Source: an uncultured Pseudomonadales bacterium (GTDB lineage: Bacteria; Pseudomonadota; Gammaproteobacteria; Pseudomonadales; Cellvibrionaceae). Taken from it: a stretch of 63,887 nucleotides of DNA. The translations under genes were made by a program, and so were the position numbers. Shown in pieces: positions 1-8,727 of the stretch. Positions within the stretch are counted from its first letter, which is position 1. Each line of letters opens with the position of its first letter. The stretch lies in the NCBI GenBank assembly GCA_947494095.1, contig CANLTI010000024.1:1-63887 (forward strand). Direction: 5' to 3'. Under the pieces are notes generated by a model, which ran no database searches, had not been told where the DNA came from, and was given only the letters and a program-made list of their open reading frames with translations.

Positions 1-96
1 TAACTGAACCCCTAGTTTGAGGCGATAATAATTGTGAGAAATTTTTTTAAAAACGGCCGTTTATGGATGGGCACTAACTATATGAGGATTTGTACC

Positions 97-393
97 ATGG
101 CTACTTCAACACCGAATCAAAGTGCTGTTAAAAAAAATTCAGCTGAACCGGTTGATCACTCTATTGATGAGGCTTTTGAGCACATACGCGGAGCAGCATC
201 TAGCGTAAAGCAAGCCGCAACCACATTAAGTAAAAACTCAGTAAATGCTACCAATGAGCAATTACTCAAAGGGCAAGAGGCTGCAATAGAGGCTTCCAAT
301 AAAGGCAGCGAATGGATAAAAGAGCGCCCCTATACGAGCGTGGGAATCGCATTTGCGGTAGGTGCTTTACTTACCGGTTTGATAAAGAAGTAA
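97..393 (+). CDS. DUF883/ElaB-YqjD-like membrane-anchored protein
   Basis: 98-aa protein. A helical, Ala/Lys-rich middle (about residues 20-70, likely coiled coil) leads to a conserved end with ERPYTSVGIAFAVG and one C-terminal membrane segment followed by KK. This is the layout of the ElaB/YqjD/DUF883 family, which in E. coli tethers ribosomes to the inner membrane in stationary phase. The ATG at 97 is preferred over an upstream in-frame start at 34 because TGAGGA lies just before it and the family motif spacing fits. It is followed after 6 bp by a YqjE-like gene, the same order as yqjD-yqjE in enterobacteria. Family assignment is good; the ribosome role is only by analogy. Confidence 0.85.
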   Translation: MATSTPNQSAVKKNSAEPVDHSIDEAFEHIRGAASSVKQAATTLSKNSVNATNEQLLKGQEAAIEASNKGSEWIKERPYTSVGIAFAVGALLTGLIKK

Positions 394-399
394 GATGCC

Positions 400-861
400 G
401 TGAGTATTGAGCAGCAATCACCTCCGCATCCAGAGCCTACTTTGCCCCCACTACACACTGATGATGTAGGTGGGCGTGAAGGCCCTAGCAAAAAAAGTCA
501 AGATGATTTACTCGCTGGCGATCTAGAAATGGCAATTAAAAAAATAATTGCTTCTTTTAAGCTCTCTAACACAATTTTTAATCTTGCTATTGCGGAGGTG
601 ACTAATGCTTTTAAGAGTATCCCAAGGCTTATGGCTTTATGGGTGCTTATTGTTCAAATGACGTTGATATTTTGGCTATCAATTATTATTTTATTTGCTT
701 GGTGTGCTTATGCTTTAAGCCATTCAATTATTATAGGCTTAGTAACAGCGTTTTTTGTTCAGATTTTAGGTTTATTTTTTTGCTTATACGCTAAAAAAAG
801 AATTTTATTAGGCTTTAAGCTACCTAAAACATTGGGTGTTATCAATGAAGCTTTTAAGTAA
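400..861 (+). CDS. YqjE-like (holin-X superfamily) inner membrane protein
   Basis: 153 aa, GTG start 6 bp after the DUF883 stop. A Pro-rich soluble N-terminus (1-35) is followed by an amphipathic stretch and two hydrophobic segments (about 78-105 and 108-131), then a basic tail. This matches the YqjE/DUF1469 family, often labelled phage holin by databases although no phage genes are nearby. Its place directly behind a YqjD-like gene supports a membrane-associated stress role. Function in these bacteria is unknown. Confidence 0.7.
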   Translation: MSIEQQSPPHPEPTLPPLHTDDVGGREGPSKKSQDDLLAGDLEMAIKKIIASFKLSNTIFNLAIAEVTNAFKSIPRLMALWVLIVQMTLIFWLSIIILFAWCAYALSHSIIIGLVTAFFVQILGLFFCLYAKKRILLGFKLPKTLGVINEAFK

Positions 862-1117
862 TGTCAAAAAATATTTAGAAAATAATATAGATAATGTTTT
901 TTTTAATGATAATAAAATATCAACATTAGAATTTGAAGCATATTGTTACTTGTCAGTTGTTAAGAGCGGAAGTAGTAATAACCGATTACCTAATGTTGAG
1001 CCCTTGTTTTTTGTAGTTGCAGGATTGATTGCATTTTCTATTCCGAAAAGTAGAAGGTTAATAAAATATTTTATTTTGATTAATGAGAAGTTAAATTTAT
1101 CTTTTAACGAGAAATAG
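845..1117 (+). CDS. Small YqjK-position membrane protein
   Basis: About 90 aa. It overlaps the end of the YqjE-like gene by 17 bp (ATG at 845; an in-frame upstream codon at 836 is also possible). There is a weakly hydrophobic segment in the middle (VEPLFFVVAGLIAFSIP, about residues 50-67) and a basic C-terminus. It sits where YqjK is found in yqjDEK operons, but sequence similarity to YqjK is not convincing. The overlap and the short gap to the BON gene imply one operon. AT-rich codon use. Confidence 0.6.
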   Translation: MKLLSNVKKYLENNIDNVFFNDNKISTLEFEAYCYLSVVKSGSSNNRLPNVEPLFFVVAGLIAFSIPKSRRLIKYFILINEKLNLSFNEK

Positions 1118-1126
1118 GAATTTATT

Positions 1127-1798
1127 ATGAATTTTGATAAAAATACCGTTAAGTTAGCAGCTGTTTCTGGTGCGTTTACATTTGCATGTTTGTTATCACA
1201 ATCGGCCATTTCAGGTGAAGATAACCGTGTAGATAGCGATGCCGAAAATCGTATTACAGCAAAAGAGTACTGGTCGGATTTTAAACAAGATGCCAATGAA
1301 AACTGGGATGACACCCAAGAGGCTTTCCGTGACGGCTGGCTCGAAAGTAAGCTAGAGACGGTTTTGGTGATGAGCCCTCATGTTAATCCTTTTAAGATTG
1401 ATATTGAAGTTGATGGTAGTACGGCAATTCTTGAAGGTGTTGTAGCGACCGAGGTTCAAAAAGACCATGCTGAGTTGCTATCATTAAATGTTGACGGTAT
1501 TGACGAAGTTACTAATAAAATAAAAATTGATGAAAAGGTTGAGCGCAAGAAAGAAGAGGATCAAAAAAGAAGCTTTAGCCAAGTGATGACAGATGCATCA
1601 ATTACGGCAAGTGTTAAAACAAAGCTTTTAACCAATGGTGAAGTGTCGGGGTTAGAGATTAATGTTGATACGCACCAAGGCACCGTAGTGCTCTCGGGTG
1701 AAGTTGATAATAGTGTAGAAAAAATGCTAGCAGAGTACATTGCGCGAGACGATAATGATGTTGAAAGAGTCATTAATAAACTGCATGTTAAGTCTTAA
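1127..1798 (+). CDS. Periplasmic protein with two BON domains (OsmY-like)
   Basis: 223 aa. An N-terminal export signal (basic start, hydrophobic 9-28, likely cleavage near SAISG) is followed by two BON repeats at about 72-122 and 150-221, each with the beta-strand pattern and the conserved Gly-x-Val core (ILEGVV, VVLSGEV). BON proteins such as OsmY bind envelope components and appear under osmotic or stationary-phase stress. It closes the DUF883-YqjE-small-protein operon 9 bp after the previous stop, so a common envelope-stress role is likely. A hairpin lies just downstream. Confidence 0.85.
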   Translation: MNFDKNTVKLAAVSGAFTFACLLSQSAISGEDNRVDSDAENRITAKEYWSDFKQDANENWDDTQEAFRDGWLESKLETVLVMSPHVNPFKIDIEVDGSTAILEGVVATEVQKDHAELLSLNVDGIDEVTNKIKIDEKVERKKEEDQKRSFSQVMTDASITASVKTKLLTNGEVSGLEINVDTHQGTVVLSGEVDNSVEKMLAEYIARDDNDVERVINKLHVKS

Positions 1799-1830
1799 AC
1801 GTTTTGCACTGTTCTATTTTTTGTATTACC

Positions 1831-1862
1831 GAGATACATGAGTATTAGTATTTATGTATCTC
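1831..1862. repeat. Inverted repeat after the BON gene
   Basis: Arms GAGATACAT (1831-1839) and ATGTATCTC (1854-1862), a perfect 9-bp match around a 14-nt loop. No T-run follows, so it is not a classic terminator. It lies in the 215-bp gap before the MgtC gene and could protect the mRNA 3' end or bind a regulator. Confidence 0.4.
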
Positions 1863-2013
1863 ACGAATTAACCTACCACACATCCATGTATCACAATACC
1901 TCTAAAGTGGGCAGCTAGCAAAAAGGCGCTCCAATATTTAGAGGTTTTGTTCGTTCATTGTCAAATTTTAGGGTTATTTTTACGTTTGACGGAGTTAATA
2001 ATAAGGTTCTAGT

Positions 2014-2490
2014 ATGCAAGGCTTAAAGGGAAGCCCCTATGATAGCTATATTCATTTAGACTTAGAGCAGGCTGTATTTCATGTGGTCATACTGTTTCTT
2101 GCTTATATTATTACACTGCCTATAGGCCTAGAGCGCTCACGTTTTAAAAAAGGCCCAGGGCTTAGAACGCTCTCAATTGTTTCTATGGCTTGTTGCGCTT
2201 ATGTATTGGTGGCATTTAGTGTGTTCAGCGAGGCCCACGCGCAATCTAAATTACTGTATGGCGTTATTACAGGTGTAGGCTTTATTGGCGGCGGGGCGCT
2301 GTTTAAGTCTGATGACGGTGTTTATGGTACGGCATCGGCTGCTAGTCTTTGGGTGGCTTGTGCCATTGGCATTTCTGTGGGCTTAGCGATGCTCGAAATA
2401 GCCATCGTTTTAAGTCTTACCACGACAGGTACATTGATATTTGGCTCCCGCCCTCGGAATGATTCAGACCCCCAGGTATCAGCTGATTAA
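2014..2490 (+). CDS. MgtC/SapB family membrane protein
   Basis: 158 aa, about four membrane segments. The family signature is clear: IGLERSRFKKGPGLRTLSIVS near residue 37, then GVITGVGFIGGGALFK and the TASAASLWVACAIGISVG stretch. MgtC relatives act in the inner membrane in low-Mg2+ survival and in Salmonella bind the F1Fo ATP synthase. The length fits the short SapB-type members, which lack the MgtC C-terminal ACT-like domain. It stands alone between the BON operon and the signalling block. Confidence 0.85.
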   Translation: MQGLKGSPYDSYIHLDLEQAVFHVVILFLAYIITLPIGLERSRFKKGPGLRTLSIVSMACCAYVLVAFSVFSEAHAQSKLLYGVITGVGFIGGGALFKSDDGVYGTASAASLWVACAIGISVGLAMLEIAIVLSLTTTGTLIFGSRPRNDSDPQVSAD

Positions 2491-2576
2491 TTATTAAGCA
2501 TCTTATAAAGAGACTCCCTGTATGCGCTGAGATCGGTTAATATCGCTCTTATTATATTAGCGAACAGGTAGATACC

Positions 2577-3956
2577 GTGAAAATTTTAGTTGTAGATGAT
2601 GATGCTGAGTTCTGCAGTGCAGCATCAATGATGCTTGAATTATTGGGCCATGAAGCACTTACAGCCAATAGTTTAAAGCAAGCGATAACGTATATAGACG
2701 CGCATAAATATAATACCAGCCCCATTGATCATATATTGCTCGATTTTATGCTGCCTGATGGCAGCGGTTTACATCTACTTGATGCTCTTCAAGGTATTGC
2801 TCAGAAGCCGCGTGTAACGCTCGTAACGGGCCACCCATCGGTGAAGCAAATGGTATTGAATTTGACCGATGACAATGTTAATTACATGCTCAAGCCCATT
2901 ACAAAAGATGGGTTGGAAGCGGCATTGTTAATACCAAAGCGTAGTCGACCTCAAGGGGGCGATAAGGCCTCCAGCGCAAAAGGTGGCGTTAAGCGTTATT
3001 TTGGGTGCCTTGTGGGTGAGTCTAGGGTTATGCATGAGCTTTACACAATGATTGAGCGTGTTGGGACTACCTCTGCCAATGTGTTATTAATGGGCGAAAG
3101 TGGAGCAGGTAAAGAGGTGGTTGCAAATGCGATACATCAAGCGGCAAAAACCTCTGGCCAACTTGTTGCGACAAACTGCGGCGCCCTCACAAATGACCTT
3201 ATCTCTAGTGAATTATTTGGTCATGAAAAAGGCGCCTTTACCGGAGCGGTGAGTGCGAAAGCCGGTGTTTTTGAGCAAGCCAAAGAGGGGACGCTGTTTT
3301 TAGATGAAGTCACCGAAATGCCTATCGAACATCAGCCCACTTTATTGCGCGCCTTAGAAACAAATAGTATCGTAAGAGTCGGTGGTGTTAAGCAGATTCC
3401 TATCAATTGCCGAGTGGTTTCTGCAACTAACCGTACAGAGACTGAATTAGCTGAAAAACAAGTCTTGCGTGAAGATATTTATTTTCGTTTGGCGGTATTC
3501 CCAATCAAAGTGCCAGCACTGCGCGAGCGAAGGGATGATATTGCATTGCTGGCCCGATTATTTTTGGACCAGTTAAATGAGCAAAATGGTACCCAGCGAT
3601 TAATGAATGATCAGCAGCTCAGTCGTTTAGAGCAATATGATTGGCCAGGCAATGTAAGAGAGCTTAAACATACCATTCACCGCGCCTTTATTATGGTCGA
3701 CCCTGCATCGCAACTTATCACCTTACCTGATGATTTTTCATCCCCTTTCAGTAAAAAAAGCTCCTCAGCGACTAATCATGCGGTTACAGCAGGAAATACA
3801 ATTGAAAGTGTCGAGAAAGAACTTATTTTGGTCACGCTAAAAGAATTAAAAGGCGATAAGCCTCAGGCAGCAAAAATGCTCGGTATTAGCCTTAAAACAC
3901 TTTATAACCGTATTAATAAGTATAGTGATCTGAGCGAGTTTAGTGATGCACCTTAA
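2577..3956 (+). CDS. NtrC-type sigma-54-dependent response regulator
   Basis: 459 aa, GTG start. Receiver domain 1-120 with the acidic triad DDD (7-9), phosphoacceptor D56 and the conserved K106. AAA+ domain about 142-370 with Walker A GESGAGKE (173-180), the sigma-54 contact loop GAFTGA (219-224), and Walker B LFLDE. A Fis-type HTH is at about 420-450 (KPQAAKMLGISLKTLYNRI). All residues needed to activate sigma-54 RNA polymerase are present. It heads a block of two-component genes at 2.6-8.4 kb, so a nearby kinase is a plausible partner, but the sequence does not show which one. Confidence 0.92.
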   Translation: MKILVVDDDAEFCSAASMMLELLGHEALTANSLKQAITYIDAHKYNTSPIDHILLDFMLPDGSGLHLLDALQGIAQKPRVTLVTGHPSVKQMVLNLTDDNVNYMLKPITKDGLEAALLIPKRSRPQGGDKASSAKGGVKRYFGCLVGESRVMHELYTMIERVGTTSANVLLMGESGAGKEVVANAIHQAAKTSGQLVATNCGALTNDLISSELFGHEKGAFTGAVSAKAGVFEQAKEGTLFLDEVTEMPIEHQPTLLRALETNSIVRVGGVKQIPINCRVVSATNRTETELAEKQVLREDIYFRLAVFPIKVPALRERRDDIALLARLFLDQLNEQNGTQRLMNDQQLSRLEQYDWPGNVRELKHTIHRAFIMVDPASQLITLPDDFSSPFSKKSSSATNHAVTAGNTIESVEKELILVTLKELKGDKPQAAKMLGISLKTLYNRINKYSDLSEFSDAP

Positions 3957-4020
3957 TCTCTTTTCCGCGTGGCGACTATGCCCTAAGTAGCGGTTATGCC
4001 CTAATAAGTTATGGCTCGAT

Positions 4021-4090
4021 GAACTATAACTTGATGAGCTATAAGCTCACGAACTATAAATTCACGAACTATAAATTGACTAACTATGAA
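4021..4090. repeat. 15-bp tandem repeat upstream of the small DHp-like gene
   Basis: About 4.7 copies of a 15-bp unit built around GARCTATAA (units at 4021, 4036, 4051, 4066, and a partial one at 4081). It fills the gap between the NtrC-type gene and the next ORF, so copy number would change promoter or leader spacing. Units differ by 2-5 bases. Confidence 0.75.
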
Positions 4091-4133
4091 ATATTAGTTA
4101 TTGCTATTTAACGATTATTATAGAGGTATCTTT

Positions 4134-4358
4134 GTGGACGATACACAGTATATATCAACACATGAATTAAAAAATACGATTCATGATTTTCGCAATACGC
4201 TTAATCGAGTATCAATGCAAGCAGAGTTAGCCAAAATGATGCTAAATCAAGGTCTGCCCGCCGAAAAAGCCATAGAAGCTATTGATAAGGCTATTGCGGG
4301 TTGCCAAAAATGTAGTGAGCAGCTGAATGATTTTTCATTAGGTGGTCCTCAAAAATGA
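4134..4358 (+). CDS. Small DHp-like (histidine-kinase dimerisation-type) protein
   Basis: 74 aa from a GTG at 4134, chosen because AGAGG lies 7 nt before it. A longer frame from 4101 lacks such a site. The segment HDFRNTLNRVSMQAELAKM looks like a kinase H-box helix (H-[DE]-x-[RN]-N/T), followed by a second helix (AIEAIDKAIAGCQKCSEQL) as in a DHp hairpin. There is no ATP-binding domain. It could be a stand-alone phosphotransfer or docking helix pair for the neighbouring kinases. It ends 19 bp before the CHASE3 kinase. Coding status is good; the biochemical role is inferred. Confidence 0.6.
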   Translation: MDDTQYISTHELKNTIHDFRNTLNRVSMQAELAKMMLNQGLPAEKAIEAIDKAIAGCQKCSEQLNDFSLGGPQK

Positions 4359-4377
4359 TTAATAACTGGAAAATCAC

Positions 4378-5871
4378 ATGACTTTATTTGACGATCATTT
4401 GGTGCGTGCCAAGCGGGGCATGCATCGCTGGTTAATTATTTGCCTTACCATTATTGCTGTGACTGGCACAAATATTTACTATGCCTTTGATGTAATATCT
4501 GATTTGGCAGTTAAGCAGCGTAGTGTAACTAATACAAGCAAAATAATTTTAGCATTAAAAGATTTGCATAATGCTTTGTTGTTAGCCGAGTCTGGTCAAC
4601 GCGGCTATTTACTGACAGAAGATGAAGAATACCTCAGTCATTATCACGTGGCCATTGATGGCCTTAATTTGAGAGTTAATAGCCTGTTGGATTTAAAGAC
4701 TGAAATACCAGGCCAGCAAGCGCGAATACAAAGTTTTATTGATTTAGTTAAAGTAAAAAAACAGGAGCTCATGAAAACCGTTGAGTTAGCGCAAGCTAAC
4801 CGAGAAGCCGAAGCGGTAAAAATTATTTTTACCGGCCAAGGTCATGAGCTGTATAGTAAAATATATACACTATTTCGAGAGATTGAGTCTATTGAATTGA
4901 GTATGCAAGATCAACTCTATGCCGATATGGCAAAATCTCAAAAAATAACAAAAGAAAACATTACAATAGCTAGCCTTATCAGCTTATTTTTGATTATTTT
5001 TTTACTCTATTTGTTCCAAAAAAATAGTCGCAGAGAGTGGCGATATCAGGAGCAGTTAGAGTCTCAAAATAAAGAGCTCGAAAATAAAGTTTCTGAACGT
5101 ACACTAGAACTGACGCTATATTCGGATGAGCTATCGCGTAGTAACCGCGAGCTTGAAGACTTTGCTTTTGTGGCATCTCACGATTTGCAAGAGCCACTAA
5201 GAAAAATTCAAGCTTTTGCAGATAGAATGCAGCGCAATTATGGTGATGCTCTCGATGATAAAGGGCGCGATTATTTAGAGCGAATGAATAATGCCGCCAG
5301 TAGAATGTCACAGCTCATTACAGATTTATTAGAGTTCTCGCGTATTAAAACACGAGGAAATCCTTTTACTGATGTTGACTTGAAGGATACGATGACTCAA
5401 ATTCTTGAAGATATGGAGGTGTCAATCAGTGAGAGTAAAGCTACTTTCGCTATCGGTGAAATGCCAAAAATACAAGCAGACTCCCATCAAATATATCGCC
5501 TATTTATGAATTTGTTGTCGAATGCTGTTAAATTTCGCAAACATGATAGTCCGCCTCATATCTCTCTTGATTGGTCTATTGAGGAGCACTCAGTACCTTC
5601 TTCTCAAATGGCGTTAACTTGGCATGTGATTAAGCTTACCGATAATGGCATTGGCTTTTCACAAGAATATGCCGATAAAATATTCCTTCCTTTTCAGCGC
5701 TTACATGGGCGCTCAGAATACAAAGGCACAGGTATTGGATTGGCCATTTGCCGACGTATTGTTGAACGCCACGGGGGTAATATAACAGCTACCTCTACGG
5801 TGGGGCAGGGCACGTGTTTTCAAATAATGCTACCCACTACAACGATTAATTTTGATGACCCTATCACTTAA
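4378..5871 (+). CDS. CHASE3-domain sensor histidine kinase (phytochrome-kinase-like core)
   Basis: 497 aa. Membrane segment about 19-38, a CHASE3 sensory domain about 45-185 (motif AESGQRGYLLTEDEEYL), a second membrane segment about 195-214, a coiled coil to 260, a DHp helix with the H-box FVASHDLQEPLRKI (H268), and a HATPase domain with NLLSNAVKF, DNGIGF and GTGIGLAICRRI. The H-box type is that of Cph1-like kinases, which pair with Rcp1-like single receivers; the next gene is exactly such a receiver. It senses an extracytoplasmic signal of unknown nature. Confidence 0.93.
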   Translation: MTLFDDHLVRAKRGMHRWLIICLTIIAVTGTNIYYAFDVISDLAVKQRSVTNTSKIILALKDLHNALLLAESGQRGYLLTEDEEYLSHYHVAIDGLNLRVNSLLDLKTEIPGQQARIQSFIDLVKVKKQELMKTVELAQANREAEAVKIIFTGQGHELYSKIYTLFREIESIELSMQDQLYADMAKSQKITKENITIASLISLFLIIFLLYLFQKNSRREWRYQEQLESQNKELENKVSERTLELTLYSDELSRSNRELEDFAFVASHDLQEPLRKIQAFADRMQRNYGDALDDKGRDYLERMNNAASRMSQLITDLLEFSRIKTRGNPFTDVDLKDTMTQILEDMEVSISESKATFAIGEMPKIQADSHQIYRLFMNLLSNAVKFRKHDSPPHISLDWSIEEHSVPSSQMALTWHVIKLTDNGIGFSQEYADKIFLPFQRLHGRSEYKGTGIGLAICRRIVERHGGNITATSTVGQGTCFQIMLPTTTINFDDPIT

Positions 5872-5935
5872 GGCTGTATAAATACGTCAGTGAATTACAT
5901 GGGATTTAAGTATTTAAAGTGACAACGGAGTCTGT

Positions 5936-6403
5936 ATGATAAGTAAAAGTGTTCAAGCTATGACGATTTTAATGGCCGATGATGACGATGATGATCGGTT
6001 AATGACGCAAGACGCGCTGGCCGAAAGCCGTGTGCTTAATGATTTTAAATACGTTTCTGACGGGGTTGAGTTGTTAAGTTATCTTCGTCGTGAAGGGAAG
6101 TATGCCGACGCCGTTAAGTACCCTTTCCCCAGTTTGATTTTATTGGATTTGAATATGCCTCGCAAAGATGGCCGCGAAGCACTACTGGAAATAAAAAGCG
6201 ATAAAGTACTGCGCCGAATACCGGTTGTTATTTTAACCACATCAAAAGAACAAGAAGATAAAATACGGGGTTATGATTTAGGGGCAGCTTCTTTTATTTC
6301 TAAGCCGGTAAGTTTTGATGGTTTGGTTGAGTTAATGAAAGCTTTAGGCCGATATTGGGTTGAATTTGTAGAGTTCCCTGTTAATGACTCTTTAGAGGGT
6401 TAA
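5936..6403 (+). CDS. Rcp1-like single-domain response regulator
   Basis: 155 aa, one receiver domain with no output domain. Acidic pocket ADDDDDDR near the N-terminus, phosphoacceptor in LLDLNMPRKDG, Thr in LTTS and the conserved KPVSF lysine. This subclass, with its DDDxDD start, usually takes phosphate from phytochrome-like or CHASE3 kinases. ATG at 5936 has ACGGAG upstream; ATG at 5960 would also keep the whole domain. It sits between the CHASE3 kinase and the hybrid kinase, 5 bp before the latter. Confidence 0.9.
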   Translation: MISKSVQAMTILMADDDDDDRLMTQDALAESRVLNDFKYVSDGVELLSYLRREGKYADAVKYPFPSLILLDLNMPRKDGREALLEIKSDKVLRRIPVVILTTSKEQEDKIRGYDLGAASFISKPVSFDGLVELMKALGRYWVEFVEFPVNDSLEG

Positions 6404-6408
6404 GCGTT

Positions 6409-8424
6409 ATGAGTGATACTCGTGCAACACGTATATTATTGATTGAAGATGACGATGATGACTTTGTTATAACGCGAGATTATCTTGATGAGATTCCATT
6501 TTTGACAATAACACTGGTTAGAGTGACTAATGTCGAAGACGGTTTAAAAACTTTAAGTAATAAGGCCTATGATTTGTGTTTGGTTGATTATCGTTTAGGC
6601 GCCATGACAGGCATCGATTTTATCAAAAAAGCCAAAAGCAGTGCTTATACAGGCCCTATTATTATGCTAACCGCTCAAGCTGATGATCAGCTTGATCAGT
6701 TAGCCTTAGGCGCTGGTGCCGAAGACTATTTAGTCAAAAGTGAGCTTACCGCTGGGCGATTTGCTCGTACCATTAGATATGCTTTGGCCCGCCAAGATAT
6801 AGACAGTGAGCGTCTTGAGCGTATTAAAGCCGAGCAAGAGGTGCGCGCTAAAGATAAGTTTCTTGCGCATTTGAGTCATGAGCTGAGAACGCCGCTAACG
6901 GCTATTTTAGGTTATACCGAGTTGTTGATTAATGAGAGTGATAATCATCATAATGAGCTCTCGGTGATTCACCGTAACGGTAAGCACCTGCTCAATTTGC
7001 TGAATGATATTTTAGATATTTCTAAGATTACAGCCAACAAAATTGAACTTCACTTCACCGATGTTAATTTAAACGGTTTACTGACCGATATTTATTCTTT
7101 AATGCGCATCAATGCATTGGATAAAGGTTTAGAGCTTAAAATACATGCCGATCAAGCGCTGCCTAAATATATCAAGGCCGATCCTACGCGGCTGCGTCAG
7201 GTACTGATTAATGTGATTAGTAATGCGATAAAATTTACCCATGAAGGGTATGTTGATATTGCCATATCATGCAGTCAAATATTGGATAGCGCTGAGGGCA
7301 CTGGTAAGCCCCAAGGTACAGCCGATCTGGTCACAGGTACAGCCCAGATGATATTTATAATATCGGATACTGGTATAGGGATTGAAGCGCATAAAATAGA
7401 AAAAATATTTAAACCGTTTGTGCAAGCGGCCGATATGATGACGAAAACCATTGGCGGCTCAGGTTTAGGCTTGGCTATTAGTAATGAGCTGATTAAAAAA
7501 ATGGGCGGCAGTATTTGCGTGAACAGTGTCATTGATCAAGGGAGTGAGTTTACTGTAGCGCTGCCTATGACCTATGACAAAGGTATTGAATTTACACCAT
7601 TAGAAATTAATAGTCGAGGAGGCCATTTACATAATAAATTAGCCAAAATAAACATGACAGGCCGAGTGCTAATTGCGGATGACCTACGTGATATTAGAAC
7701 GTTGGTGGGGCATATGATTACGCAATATGGCCCGCAGGTAACCTATGCCAGTAATGGCCAAGATGCCGTGAATAAAGTTCTTAAGGCAAATGAGGCCTCA
7801 GATGAAGCCGCTTTTGATTTGATATTAATGGATATCCATATGCCTATAATGGATGGCGTTTCGGCCGTTAAATATTTGCGATCTAAAGAGGTGATGACTC
7901 CTGTGGTCGCGTTAACAGCGGCTAATATGAAGGGCAATAAAGAGCAGCTACTCAGTAGCGGCTTTAATCATGTACTGAGCAAACCTGTTGACACCGATCA
8001 ATTGGTGATTACATTGCAAGACTACTTACAAAGCGCTCCGCAAGTTCAGGCTGTGAGAGACAGCCAGGCACCAGTCAGTGCGGAGTCGGTACTCATTGTA
8101 GAAGATGACACCGATGCTGCCGAAGCAATATCTGCACTTATACAAAGCTTGGGTCATACGACTCACATTGCTTTTACTCAAGAGCAAGCCATTGCCTTAG
8201 TTAAAAAAACACAATGGTCTTTTATTTTTTTAGACCTCAATCTAGGGGGCGGCTCGGGCTTTGAGGTAATGGATGCTATGCAGCGCCATAATATATCGAA
8301 TCGTACAGTATTAATGAGTGGCTCAGAGTTGAGTGAAGAGAAGCAAAAGCAGTACAATTTTTATCACATTCTCAAAAAACCTTTAAGCCTATTAGATATT
8401 GCGACTTTATTGAGCCTGGATTAA
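6409..8424 (+). CDS. Hybrid histidine kinase, REC-HisKA-HATPase-REC-REC
   Basis: 671 aa, soluble. REC1 about 9-125 (EDDDDDF, DYRLGAMTG), a short coiled linker, DHp with LSHELRTPLTAILGY, HATPase with NVISNAIKF, DTGIGI and GSGLGLAIS, REC2 about 420-535 (IADDLRD, LMDIHMPIMDG), and REC3 about 560-670 (VEDDTDA, FLDLNLGGGSG). An N-terminal input receiver suggests it is switched by phosphorylation from another kinase, such as the CHASE3 protein, instead of by a ligand. With three receivers it could act as a branching phosphorelay node. It has no DNA-binding output. Confidence 0.93.
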   Translation: MSDTRATRILLIEDDDDDFVITRDYLDEIPFLTITLVRVTNVEDGLKTLSNKAYDLCLVDYRLGAMTGIDFIKKAKSSAYTGPIIMLTAQADDQLDQLALGAGAEDYLVKSELTAGRFARTIRYALARQDIDSERLERIKAEQEVRAKDKFLAHLSHELRTPLTAILGYTELLINESDNHHNELSVIHRNGKHLLNLLNDILDISKITANKIELHFTDVNLNGLLTDIYSLMRINALDKGLELKIHADQALPKYIKADPTRLRQVLINVISNAIKFTHEGYVDIAISCSQILDSAEGTGKPQGTADLVTGTAQMIFIISDTGIGIEAHKIEKIFKPFVQAADMMTKTIGGSGLGLAISNELIKKMGGSICVNSVIDQGSEFTVALPMTYDKGIEFTPLEINSRGGHLHNKLAKINMTGRVLIADDLRDIRTLVGHMITQYGPQVTYASNGQDAVNKVLKANEASDEAAFDLILMDIHMPIMDGVSAVKYLRSKEVMTPVVALTAANMKGNKEQLLSSGFNHVLSKPVDTDQLVITLQDYLQSAPQVQAVRDSQAPVSAESVLIVEDDTDAAEAISALIQSLGHTTHIAFTQEQAIALVKKTQWSFIFLDLNLGGGSGFEVMDAMQRHNISNRTVLMSGSELSEEKQKQYNFYHILKKPLSLLDIATLLSLD

Positions 8425-8557
8425 AGCGTGTTAGTGAATACAATCAAAGCTCGCTGTGTAAACAGATGATTTTTTGTAAAATTTTCAATCGATAGCCAAG
8501 CTTACAATTGCATTGGCTTTAAATAATGCAAAAAACAGCACTTAATCGCCTGCAAAA

Positions 8558-8600
8558 GTGTATTTGTATAAAAAACACAAGATTTTTTATACAAATACAC
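8558..8600. repeat. Perfect 18-bp inverted repeat (hairpin)
   Basis: Left arm 8558-8575 and right arm 8583-8600 are perfect reverse complements around a 7-nt loop. The stem is AT-rich with six A and six T next to the loop. The gap between the hybrid kinase and the lipoprotein (8425-8727) holds this and otherwise only AT-rich DNA. It could end the kinase transcript or be an operator for the lipoprotein gene about 130 bp downstream. Confidence 0.7.
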
Positions 8601-8727
8601 AGATATAGGCTGTTTTTAGAGTATTTATGGTATTTTTTTAATTTTTGGTATTGTTGGCATCCAATATGCAATATGTTTATTGTAAGCTAAAAAGCTACAC
8701 ATCAATTTAATACTGAGGAAATGTAAA

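Noticed and set aside
400..861. Phage holin
   Set aside because: The fold is of the holin-X/YqjE kind, but the neighbours are YqjD-like and BON genes and no prophage genes are seen.
946..1314. Minus-strand ORF across the small membrane gene and BON gene
   Set aside because: No ribosome site, low-complexity translation, and it overlaps two better-supported + strand genes.
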